The notes below the pieces were generated by a model that did no database searches, was not told where the DNA came from, and saw only the letters and a list, made by a program, of their open reading frames with translations. Of a stretch of DNA of 6,035 nt, positions 1 to 5,579 are shown in pieces. How positions within the stretch are numbered: the stretch's first letter is position 1; each line of letters opens with the position of its first letter. The translations under genes were made by a program, and so were the position numbers. This stretch comes from Opitutaceae bacterium (GTDB lineage Bacteria > Verrucomicrobiota > Verrucomicrobiia > Opitutales > Opitutaceae): positions 1-6,035 of the forward strand of contig JAESUN010000109.1 in assembly GCA_016763045.1 (NCBI GenBank). The letters are read 5' to 3'.

Positions 1-1
1 A

Positions 2-130
2 ATTGTGGAATCAGAAGAACGCTTGGGAAAAACACGAGAAATGTCGAAGCGACTCACCTCTATTTTGAGCCAATCTTCGGAAAAGGATTCTGCTGCATGG
101 ATCTTACAGCAGATCGTTGAATCGAGCTGA
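2..130 (+). CDS. C-terminal end of an unidentified protein (partial, 5' end outside window)
   Basis: An open plus-strand frame enters from the left edge and ends at a TGA at 128-130, giving the last 42 residues of a protein. The visible tail is charged and helical in character (it contains ERLGKTREMSKRL and later SAAWILQQIVESS). The pattern of a helix followed by Ala-Ala-x-x-Ile/Leu near the C-terminus resembles the last helix of GT-B glycosyltransferases such as MurG, but this is only a resemblance and no catalytic part is in view. It points toward hemA, with only 21 nt between the two stop codons and no clear terminator hairpin between them. The frame is accepted as coding because it is open from the edge and has protein-like composition, while the alternative plus frame 1 gives an implausible peptide. 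Function unassigned. Confidence 0.6.
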   Translation: MVESEERLGKTREMSKRLTSILSQSSEKDSAAWILQQIVESS

Positions 131-151
131 TTATTGAATCTTTTAACTCCG

Positions 152-1204
152 TTATAAAGAGGTGAAACGGGATCCGAAATGCTCCCATGTTTTTTCAGCT
201 CTTTCGGCAAGGAGTTTTTTTCCGTGACTGGTCTCGATCTTGCGCAATCGTAGATTTTCATCCGCGATTTTAGCAAGGTCATCAAGATTGTAGAGATAGA
301 CATTATCTAATTCGGCGGCACTTTCTTCAATGTCTCGTGGAATAGCCAGATCGATCAGTAAAAAAGGCCGAATCGAACGTTTTTTCTGGGCTGAGGCAAT
401 GGTTCCTTGGGTGAGAATGGGGGAGGGAGATGATGTTGAGGTAAGGACGATGTCATACTCATGCAGGGAATTGTCTAATTGATCCCTCGTCAGTGCTTTA
501 ATTCCCATGTTTTGAGCGACTTCCTCAGCTCTTTCGATTTTCCGGCTGACAATAGTTATCTTAGAGGCGCCTCGACTACGGAGAGCTTTGAGGGTCTTCT
601 CGCCTATTTCCCCTGTTCCAATGACGAGGATATTGGAAGTTTCTAGTTTCCCAAAAACTTTTTTGGCCAGATCAACGGCGACATTTGCGACATTGACTTG
701 ACCTGATCCAACCGCGGTATGAGAGCGGATCCATTTGGCTGCTTGAAATGTTTTTTGAAAAAGGCGGTTTAAAACGGGTCCGAGAGAATCTTGCTTTCTG
801 GCAAGAGCATAGGCGTTCTTCGCTTGGCCGAGGATTTCGGTTTCGCCTACGATTTGAGATTCAATCCCCGAAGCGACGTTAAAAAGGTGCTCAAGGACGT
901 ATTTGCTCTTTTTGACAGATCTGAGTTTTTTGAAATGAGCACTGTCAAAATCATGAAATGAACAGATATAGTCAGAGAGTTCTTTTGCGACATCGGATGA
1001 GTTTTCGGTTTTGACCACTGAATAGATTTCGAGCCGATTACAGGTGTTTAAAACGAGAGACTCTTGGGTGCCGGGAAGGGCTTTTAATCCTCGGTAAAAG
1101 TCATCGAAACGCTCTGGCATTAAAGCGAGTTTTTCCCTTTCTTCCATGGAAGCGGTGTGGTGGGAAATTCCAACTAGTAAAAGTTGTGCTGTCTCTTGCG
1201 TCAT
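152..1204 (-). CDS. hemA: Glutamyl-tRNA reductase, short form
   Basis: The product reduces glutamyl-tRNA(Glu) with NADPH to glutamate-1-semialdehyde in the cytoplasm, the first committed step of C5-pathway tetrapyrrole synthesis. The N-terminal catalytic domain shows GISHHTA (12-18) and NTCNRLEIY (53-61) with the active-site cysteine at Cys55; His106 in HLFNVASG and the run IVGETEILGQAKNAY (118-132) are also family signatures. The NADPH domain has GTGEIG (196-201), then DIVLTSTSSP and IDLAIPRDI (284-292). The protein ends about 30 residues after the usual DDLxxxxxxNLxLR segment, at 350 aa, whereas many bacterial members run past 400 with a full dimerisation domain. Its ATG overlaps the stop of the upstream HemX/CcsA-like gene by 4 nt, which fixes the start and suggests translational coupling. 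Identity is secure; the shortened C-terminus is the notable feature. Confidence 0.96.
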   Translation of the reverse strand: MTQETAQLLLVGISHHTASMEEREKLALMPERFDDFYRGLKALPGTQESLVLNTCNRLEIYSVVKTENSSDVAKELSDYICSFHDFDSAHFKKLRSVKKSKYVLEHLFNVASGIESQIVGETEILGQAKNAYALARKQDSLGPVLNRLFQKTFQAAKWIRSHTAVGSGQVNVANVAVDLAKKVFGKLETSNILVIGTGEIGEKTLKALRSRGASKITIVSRKIERAEEVAQNMGIKALTRDQLDNSLHEYDIVLTSTSSPSPILTQGTIASAQKKRSIRPFLLIDLAIPRDIEESAAELDNVYLYNLDDLAKIADENLRLRKIETSHGKKLLAERAEKTWEHFGSRFTSL

Positions 1205-2046
1205 TCTCTCGGGCTGACCTGTTCTTCGATCTCTTCAGAATGATCGATGGCATTGGAGACCGAACCCAATGAGAGAATAGCGGCGATAAAAAGAAAAATA
1301 CAGGTGTAAGCGAGGTTGTTTGATGAAAAGCGTCGGGTTTTGTAGAGGATAAAAATGATGATGTATCCGATCCAGATAGCACCGCTTATCAGTAATTTGG
1401 AGGAGCTAGAGGGGTCGGATGTATAGAAGGCTCCGACCAGTATGGAAAAAGTGAGAAGAGAGAGTCCGAAGGTTAAGAGGCGGAAATTGATCTGTTCGAG
1501 CTCCAGGATTGAGGGAAGGTAGGGAGCTAGTCCTCCCATGTTTTTTTTCTTGAGGCTGCGATTTTGCAGCAAAAACATTGTGGAAGTGAGGGATAGGATC
1601 CCCATGACTCCGTAGCTGAAGGTGGCCAGCGAGGCATGGGCTTTTATCCAGTGATCGGTTCCGAAGATAGAAGTTGTTTGTGCTGTATCCCACTCGGGAA
1701 CGAAGAGGGATACCAGTAGAATAATGGCGACAAAAGCCGAAGTGAAGAAGCCGAGTAAGCTTACACGGAAAGCGGGACCAATGACGAGGTAAAGTAAGGT
1801 GGTGGACCACCCCATGAACTGCATGAGCTCAAATTGATTGTTTAGAGGGCATGATCCGCTCGCATGGCCTCTGATGTAAAGTCCTGTCGTTTGGAGAACG
1901 AAACCGGCGATGACGAAGGCTAGCAGGGTTTTTCTTGAGTGTTGGCGCTTTCGAAGGATGGAGGAAAGTGCTAAAGCAAAGGCCACAGTGTAAGTGATCG
2001 CTGCTAGCCAGAGAAACGCCCGATCAGATAATAATAGAAACTCCAT
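1201..2046 (-). CDS. HemX/CcsA-family integral membrane protein
   Basis: This 281-residue polytopic protein has about eight hydrophobic segments (roughly residues 10-30, 40-57, 80-91, 95-116, 137-160, 187-207, 217-235 and 246-263). Family marks include RGHASGSCPLNNQFELMQF (59-77), matching the loop before the third helix of CcsA/HemX proteins, and WIKAHASLATFSYG (133-146) with the conserved His137. The periplasmic WWD motif used by CcsA/CcmC proteins to handle haem is degenerate: at residues 207-212 only an Asp-Pro (SDP, Asp211) remains and the tryptophans are missing. Length and position directly before hemA fit HemX, which in Bacillus subtilis lowers the amount of glutamyl-tRNA reductase. 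The stop overlaps the hemA start (ATGA), so the pair forms an operon. Automated annotation would probably call it cytochrome c biogenesis protein CcsA; I favour a HemX-like role but cannot prove it. Confidence 0.88.
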   Translation of the reverse strand: MEFLLLSDRAFLWLAAITYTVAFALALSSILRKRQHSRKTLLAFVIAGFVLQTTGLYIRGHASGSCPLNNQFELMQFMGWSTTLLYLVIGPAFRVSLLGFFTSAFVAIILLVSLFVPEWDTAQTTSIFGTDHWIKAHASLATFSYGVMGILSLTSTMFLLQNRSLKKKNMGGLAPYLPSILELEQINFRLLTFGLSLLTFSILVGAFYTSDPSSSSKLLISGAIWIGYIIIFILYKTRRFSSNNLAYTCIFLFIAAILSLGSVSNAIDHSEEIEEQVSPRE

Positions 2047-2060
2047 AATTAATTGATAGA

Positions 2061-2089
2061 AACATACGCGGATTAGGGCAACGCTTCAA
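2061..2089 (-). promoter_or_regulatory. Candidate sigma70-type promoter of the hemX-like/hemA operon
   Basis: On the minus strand TTGAAG (2089-2084), a 17 nt spacer and TATGTT (2066-2061) give a plausible -35/-10 pair upstream of the ATG at 2046. Predicted initiation near 2054 leaves a leader of only about 8 nt with no Shine-Dalgarno sequence. It lies between the gene start and the hairpin at 2102-2124, so the operon would be insulated from the small upstream gene. Motif match only. Confidence 0.4.
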
Positions 2090-2101
2090 GACATCGTAAT
2101 G

Positions 2102-2124
2102 AAAAGGGCAGTATACTGCCTTTT
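2102..2124. terminator. Palindromic hairpin, possible bidirectional terminator
   Basis: The core GCAGTATACTGC (2108-2119) is a perfect palindrome, extended outward by G-C, one G-T wobble and A-T pairs. It is flanked by AAAA on the left and TTTT on the right, so either strand yields a G/C-containing stem followed by a short U run. It lies between the small basic-protein gene and the hemX-like/hemA promoter, where it could stop read-through from the former. The U runs are only 4 nt and the stem is partly A/U, so strength is uncertain. Confidence 0.5.
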
Positions 2125-2140
2125 CTGATGTGTGTATAAA

Positions 2141-2164
2141 GACAACTTACGAAGTTTGGTTGTC
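2141..2164. repeat. Inverted repeat (GACAAC/GTTGTC) between two terminator-like hairpins
   Basis: GACAAC (2141-2146) and GTTGTC (2159-2164) are perfectly complementary around a 12 nt loop; the loop holds a competing small stem ACTT/AAGT. On the minus strand the stem is followed by TTTATA. It is the middle of three hairpins downstream of the small gene. It could be a second, weak terminator or part of a structured 3' RNA; its role is unknown. Confidence 0.4.
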
Positions 2165-2165
2165 G

Positions 2166-2213
2166 AAAAAAGATGTCTAAGCCTATTGGATAAGAGTAGG
2201 CTGTTTTGAGACA
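2166..2213 (-). terminator. Rho-independent terminator of the small basic-protein gene
   Basis: Read on the minus strand, the structure starts 4 nt after the TAG stop at 2217. An outer stem pairs 2213-2209 with 2178-2174 (AGACA/TGTCT), and after a short internal loop an inner 8-bp stem pairs 2202-2195 with 2187-2180 (AGCCTA/TAGGCT plus a wobble and an A-T) around a 7 nt loop. A run of six T follows at 2171-2166. This is a good intrinsic terminator in both position and form, and it supports the small gene being a real transcription unit. Confidence 0.6.
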
Positions 2214-2216
2214 AAC

Positions 2217-2318
2217 CTACTTTTTCTTACTGGTGGCGGTTTTAGCCGCTTCTTTTTGCCGTTTGCGATAAGCAATGAGGCGTTTGCGTTTTGTAACTTT
2301 TCTGTGTTGTTGACCCAT
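2217..2318 (-). CDS. 33-residue highly basic small protein
   Basis: This short minus-strand gene runs from ATG at 2318 to TAG at 2217. The product begins MGQQHRKVTKRKR, continues with a basic stretch around IAYRKRQK, and ends in SKKK: 14 of 33 residues are Lys or Arg, with one acidic residue. It has no hydrophobic segment or signal peptide. Such composition suggests an RNA- or ribosome-associated peptide, comparable in style to very small ribosomal proteins, but I cannot assign a family. I have an unverified impression that similar MGQQH-starting peptides occur in Verrucomicrobiota-type genomes. Coding is supported by clean Lys/Arg-rich codons, a terminator directly behind the stop, and a promoter-like sequence about 70 nt upstream. 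No Shine-Dalgarno sequence is seen. It is transcribed divergently from the dehydrogenase at 2518. Confidence 0.72.
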   Translation of the reverse strand: MGQQHRKVTKRKRLIAYRKRQKEAAKTATSKKK

Positions 2319-2331
2319 ATCTGTTTTGTTT

Positions 2332-2344
2332 GATCAGTCTGATC
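2332..2344. repeat. Perfect inverted repeat GATCAG-T-CTGATC in the small-gene leader
   Basis: Two perfectly complementary 6 nt arms with a single central T lie 14 nt upstream of the small gene's ATG. The symmetry and short length suit a dimeric protein operator better than an RNA hairpin, since the RNA loop would be strained. It falls in the predicted leader of the minus-strand gene. Functional role inferred only. Confidence 0.35.
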
Positions 2345-2368
2345 GATTAAGGGGGGAACGTCTCAAAT

Positions 2369-2380
2369 GGAAGAGCTTCC
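2369..2380. repeat. Short inverted repeat GGAAG-AG-CTTCC
   Basis: Five-base complementary arms with a 2 nt centre lie in the divergent intergenic region, near the predicted transcription start of the small basic-protein gene. It could be an operator half-site pair or chance. It is listed because it is the second dyad within 50 bp. Confidence 0.25.
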
Positions 2381-2391
2381 GTCAAGAAGGC

Positions 2392-2420
2392 ATTTTGAGT
2401 TTGGACCACTGAATTGTCTA
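2392..2420 (-). promoter_or_regulatory. Candidate promoter of the small basic-protein gene
   Basis: On the minus strand TAGACA (2420-2415, 5 of 6 to the -35 consensus), a 17 nt spacer and CAAAAT (2397-2392, 4 of 6 to the -10 consensus) would start transcription near 2385. The leader would be about 67 nt and would contain both short dyads (2369-2380 and 2332-2344). The -10 match is modest. Confidence 0.3.
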
Positions 2421-2474
2421 TTTTGTCTCTCTTTTTGAAATGTGACCGGTTTGAGCCTCTTTGTGAGCTTATCT

Positions 2475-2504
2475 TTGACAAATAGAGAGATCTTTAGGGT
2501 TATG
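2475..2504 (+). promoter_or_regulatory. Candidate promoter of the dehydrogenase cluster
   Basis: A perfect TTGACA (2475-2480) lies 37 nt before the ATG at 2518. The best -10 candidates are GTTATG at 2499-2504 (spacer 18) or the overlapping TTATGG, both imperfect. Initiation would fall about 3-8 nt before the start codon, giving a near-leaderless message, and no Shine-Dalgarno sequence is present. The -35 match is strong and the -10 weak. Confidence 0.4.
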
Positions 2505-2517
2505 GGGTCTCTTAAAA

Positions 2518-3477
2518 ATGATACGTATTCTTCTTACCACAACTTCTTTTCAAGATACTCCCGGGGCTCATCATGCGATGCTTGAGGACGCTGGTTATGA
2601 GATCGTTAGAGAGAGAGGCCCTCTTTCTGCAGAACGGATGCTGGAGCTTCTTGGCGAGGTGGACGGTCTTATTTGTGGAGATGATATTATTTCCCGCAAA
2701 GTCATAGAGAAAGCACTTCCTCGCTTGAAGGTGATTAGTAAATATGGGATTGGGCTGGATAAAATTGATGTGGCTGCAGCGACAGACCTCAAGGTGCCTG
2801 TTTTATTTACCCCTGGTGTGAATCACACAACGGTTGCTGAATTTACCTTTGCCTTGCTACTGGCGGTGCGACGAAATCTTATTGTAGAGGCGAATTATGT
2901 ATCGGAGGGGAAATGGGAGCGGATTACGGGTAGGGATTTGAAGGGTTCTAGGATAGGAATTATCGGAATGGGTAGAATTGGTCGCGAAGTGGCTATTAGA
3001 GCTCGAGCGTTTGGACTAAACGTTGTTGGGTATGGGAACTTCTGGGATGAGAGTTTTGCGGAAGCGAACGGGATCGAACGTGCGATGAGACTGGATGAAC
3101 TGCTAGCAGATTCAGATATTATATCCGTGCATACGATGTTGACGGATAAGACAAGGGGCTTACTCGATGCAAAAGTTTTTGCGTCGATGAAAGAAGGAGC
3201 TGTTTTGATTAATTGTGCCCGGGGGGAACTGGTGGTCCTTGATGATCTAATCGCAGCTCTTGATGCTGGAAAGTTGAGCGCATACGCAGCGGATGTTCTC
3301 GATGAAGAACCTCCGTCTCCTGATCATCCTTTGATCGGTCGTAAAGATTGCCTGATAACTCCACATATTGGCTCTCGTACGCATGAGAGTGTTGGCCGTC
3401 AGGCCGGAATGACTTGTCAGAATTTGATTCGTTTTTTCAATGGAGAAAAACCGTTGGCACAGGCAAATACTGTTTAA
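2518..3477 (+). CDS. D-2-hydroxyacid dehydrogenase (phosphoglycerate dehydrogenase-like)
   Basis: This 319-residue cytosolic enzyme interconverts a 2-hydroxyacid and its 2-ketoacid with NAD(P). The nucleotide-binding motif is GMGRIG (150-155), inserted in the split substrate domain as usual for the family. The catalytic triad is visible: Arg235 in NCARGEL, Glu264 in DVLDEEPP and His283 in ITPHIGS. It lacks the ACT regulatory domain of biosynthetic SerA, so a catabolic role is more likely. At the end of the second Rossmann strand the usual Asp of a GYD-type motif is replaced by Gly173 (VVGYGNFW), which may change NAD/NADP preference. It is the first gene of a plus-strand cluster, 36 nt before an LDH2-family dehydrogenase. 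Its homology class includes D-3-phosphoglycerate, glyoxylate and (S)-sulfolactate (SlcC) dehydrogenases; the substrate cannot be read from sequence. The start is chosen because MIRILLTTTSF begins the first beta strand. Confidence 0.9.
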   Translation: MIRILLTTTSFQDTPGAHHAMLEDAGYEIVRERGPLSAERMLELLGEVDGLICGDDIISRKVIEKALPRLKVISKYGIGLDKIDVAAATDLKVPVLFTPGVNHTTVAEFTFALLLAVRRNLIVEANYVSEGKWERITGRDLKGSRIGIIGMGRIGREVAIRARAFGLNVVGYGNFWDESFAEANGIERAMRLDELLADSDIISVHTMLTDKTRGLLDAKVFASMKEGAVLINCARGELVVLDDLIAALDAGKLSAYAADVLDEEPPSPDHPLIGRKDCLITPHIGSRTHESVGRQAGMTCQNLIRFFNGEKPLAQANTV

Positions 3478-3513
3478 AAAACTTAACCCATACACCCTAA
3501 CAAAGTTCTATCA

Positions 3514-4608
3514 ATGGATGATATCTATTACGTCGTTAACGAGTTGGACCATAATGAGTTGGTTCAGAGAGCTTATGAGAAGCGAGGCTTTTTAAGTGAT
3601 GAATCTGCAGAAGCGGCTCGTTTCTGTGCGGAAGCGGCTCGTCATGGGATTCGCACTCATAATGCGATAAAGGCTCTGCATCTGGATCATTTGTTTGGGA
3701 GTCATTCGAGCGGGTGTGTCCCGGGTGCGCAAATTGAAGAAAAGGAGAGTCGGTTTGCGGCTGTCAAAATCTGGAATGCAAATAAAAAGCTTGGTCAGTC
3801 TGTTGCGTATCGGGCGATGGATGCGGCCATAAAAATGGCTGATGAATATGGGATCGGAATCGTTTCGGTGGATAATGCGTTTCACTATCTTTGGGGAGGT
3901 GGCTATGTTATTGATGCCGCCCGAAAAGGCTATATCGCTCATACTAATTGTACGGCAGCTCTTGCTGAAGTGGTTCCTTTTATGGGGAAATTTCCAACCT
4001 TGGGGACAAACCCGCATAGCTGGGGATTTCCTACGACAGAAGCGATTGGTTTTCCGTTGGTGATTGATTGGGCTACGTCAGTCGTTTCGATGGGGCGTGT
4101 TCAGCAATTCAAGAGAGAGGGAAAGAGCCTTCCTCCTCATTCGGCTGTCGATGCTCAAGGCAATGTTACCTCCGATCCTGCTGAAGCAGTCTCACTTCTT
4201 CCTTTTGGAGGTCATAAGGGTTATGGTCTTGGTTTGATTAACGAAGTTGTCGCCGGATTGATTGGTGGTTCGTTACCGACCTTGAGAAGTCGTTGGAAAG
4301 AAGATGATGAAAAACATACTCCCTGCTTTTTCTTTCAGGTGATCCATCCTGATGCCTTAAACGCTGGTGCTTTTGCTCAAGGGAGGAATCAGAGCGAAAA
4401 CATTAAGGCGGTGATCGAAGATATTCTCGGTTATGGGAATGAGGGCTGTTTGTTACCTGGTCAGCTAGAAGCAGAAGCCGCTCGTTTATCCGACAAGCAT
4501 GGAGGTTTATTATTTACGAAGAGTGAGGTTGATGCCTTCAATGAACTTGCGGAAGAATGTGAGTGCCCATATTGGGATATTTCAGCCCTTAAACCTGTCT
4601 CAGGTTGA
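3514..4608 (+). CDS. LDH2/MDH2-family NAD(P)-dependent dehydrogenase
   Basis: This 364-residue enzyme belongs to the LDH2/MDH2 fold (malate, L-lactate, ureidoglycolate, (R)-sulfolactate ComC, 2,3-diketogulonate and related dehydrogenases), which is unrelated to classical LDH. Visible marks are THNAIK (48-53) at the usual S/THGxxR site, the family histidine His124 in [15 protein letters not shown] (164-173), IDWATS (184-189) and [12 protein letters not shown] (230-241). Deviations: the motif glycine is Asn50, the conserved arginine is Lys53, the usual Ser-Asn before the histidine is Ala-Phe, and the following Gly is Leu126. The start at 3514 leaves a 36 nt gap after the preceding gene with no Shine-Dalgarno sequence. 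Placement between a D-2-hydroxyacid dehydrogenase and a short-chain dehydrogenase suggests oxidation/re-reduction of a shared hydroxyacid. Family secure, substrate unknown. Confidence 0.9.
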   Translation: MDDIYYVVNELDHNELVQRAYEKRGFLSDESAEAARFCAEAARHGIRTHNAIKALHLDHLFGSHSSGCVPGAQIEEKESRFAAVKIWNANKKLGQSVAYRAMDAAIKMADEYGIGIVSVDNAFHYLWGGGYVIDAARKGYIAHTNCTAALAEVVPFMGKFPTLGTNPHSWGFPTTEAIGFPLVIDWATSVVSMGRVQQFKREGKSLPPHSAVDAQGNVTSDPAEAVSLLPFGGHKGYGLGLINEVVAGLIGGSLPTLRSRWKEDDEKHTPCFFFQVIHPDALNAGAFAQGRNQSENIKAVIEDILGYGNEGCLLPGQLEAEAARLSDKHGGLLFTKSEVDAFNELAEECECPYWDISALKPVSG

Positions 4609-4636
4609 GGGAAACAGTAGCAAATTAAATAATACG

Positions 4637-5422
4637 ATGTCAGATAATTATCTTTCTTCTCTTTTTGGATTAAACAACAAAACCGCTGTTGTGGTTGGTG
4701 GAACCGGAGAGCTCTGTGGTGCCATCGCAGAAGGTTTAGCTGGAGCCGGAGCCGAAGTCGTTCTGGTAGGACGGAGCGAAAAAAAAGCTTATAATAGAAT
4801 AGAGAAAATAGAAGCAGCAGGGGGGAAGGCTTATTTTGTTTCAGCGGAAGTAACGCGCTCTGGTGATCTTGAAAAAGTGCTTGATTCTGTGAGAGAGCAA
4901 TCGGGGGGCTTGGATATCTTGGTTAATGGAGCTGGAATCAATTCTGCTACCCCTTTTCTTGAAGTCCCGGAAGAGGAACTCGATCGGATTCTGGATGTAA
5001 ATGTAAAAGCGTTATTCCGGAGTTGTCAGGTTTTTGGTCGCTATTTTATTGGGAGAGGAAAAGGAGGATCTATTATTAATATAGGATCCATGTCTGGGCT
5101 AACTCCTTTGTCCCGAGTTTTTACGTATTCTCTTTCTAAAGCAGCTGTTCACAATTTGAGTAAGAATCTCGCTCGTGAATGGGCTCCGCATAAGATTCGA
5201 GTGAATACATTGGTTCCGGGCTTTTTTCCAGCTGAGCAGAATCGTAAGGTTTTAACGCCTGATAGAATTGAGGCGATCATGCGGCATACTCCTGCAAATA
5301 GGTTCGGAGAAGCTAGCGAATTGATCGGAGCAGTTTTACTTCTGGCTTCAGACTCTGCTAGTTCCTTCATGACTGGTTCGGAGTTAGTCGTGGATGGCGG
5401 ATATGCTTCCATGACGATCTGA
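4637..5422 (+). CDS. Short-chain dehydrogenase/reductase, mannonate/gluconate oxidoreductase type
   Basis: This 261-residue classical SDR uses NAD(P) to interconvert an alcohol and a ketone. The catalytic tetrad is Asn122 (NVKALF), Ser151 (NIGSMSG), Tyr164 and Lys168 (YSLSK). The glycine-rich loop is GGTGELCG (21-28), with Cys27 where related sugar-acid SDRs often have Gly. NGAG (97-100) and the C-terminal [10 protein letters not shown] are present. The segment [10 protein letters not shown] (194-203) followed by HTPANRFGE is typical, from my knowledge of the family, of SDRs called D-mannonate oxidoreductase, gluconate 5-dehydrogenase or KduD-like, which favours a sugar-acid substrate. The frame is open back to 4499, but SDR homology begins with the [12 protein letters not shown] segment, so ATG 4637 is chosen; the earlier ATG would overlap the preceding gene by 110 nt. 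The spacing to that gene is 28 nt, so co-transcription is likely. Confidence 0.88.
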   Translation: MSDNYLSSLFGLNNKTAVVVGGTGELCGAIAEGLAGAGAEVVLVGRSEKKAYNRIEKIEAAGGKAYFVSAEVTRSGDLEKVLDSVREQSGGLDILVNGAGINSATPFLEVPEEELDRILDVNVKALFRSCQVFGRYFIGRGKGGSIINIGSMSGLTPLSRVFTYSLSKAAVHNLSKNLAREWAPHKIRVNTLVPGFFPAEQNRKVLTPDRIEAIMRHTPANRFGEASELIGAVLLLASDSASSFMTGSELVVDGGYASMTI

Positions 5423-5579
5423 TTTGTGGGAGGAGTCATTTTTAAGCCCTTTCTTGAAGAGATTGGATGTTACTTTATCGTTCTTTTTGTTTGAGTTATT
5501 TCTTCGGAAATTGCTGGAATGGAGAGATGTTGAATCGATCGGGAAAGGATCTCGGACGAAGCTCACTTAATTATATAAA

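Noticed and set aside
131..151. Terminator between the convergent genes
   Set aside because: Only a 3 bp CTC/GAG pairing can be found around the gap, too weak for an intrinsic terminator.
1101..1810. Minus-strand open frames (1101-1382 and 1406-1810) overlapping hemA and the HemX-like gene
   Set aside because: They are alternative-frame shadows of well-supported genes, with no recognisable motifs.
2319..2517. tRNA, riboswitch (including TPP type) or CRISPR repeat
   Set aside because: No cloverleaf, no conserved TPP-box sequences and no regularly spaced repeats were seen here or in the 5423-5579 gap.
3592..4017. Antisense open frame of 141 codons inside the LDH2-family gene
   Set aside because: The plus-strand frame has full family signatures across this stretch; the antisense product has no recognisable features.
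4499..4636. In-frame N-terminal extension of the SDR from ATG 4499 (46 extra residues)
   Set aside because: The extension overlaps the preceding dehydrogenase by 110 nt, has no SDR-like sequence, and the family N-terminus begins at the [12 protein letters not shown] segment.
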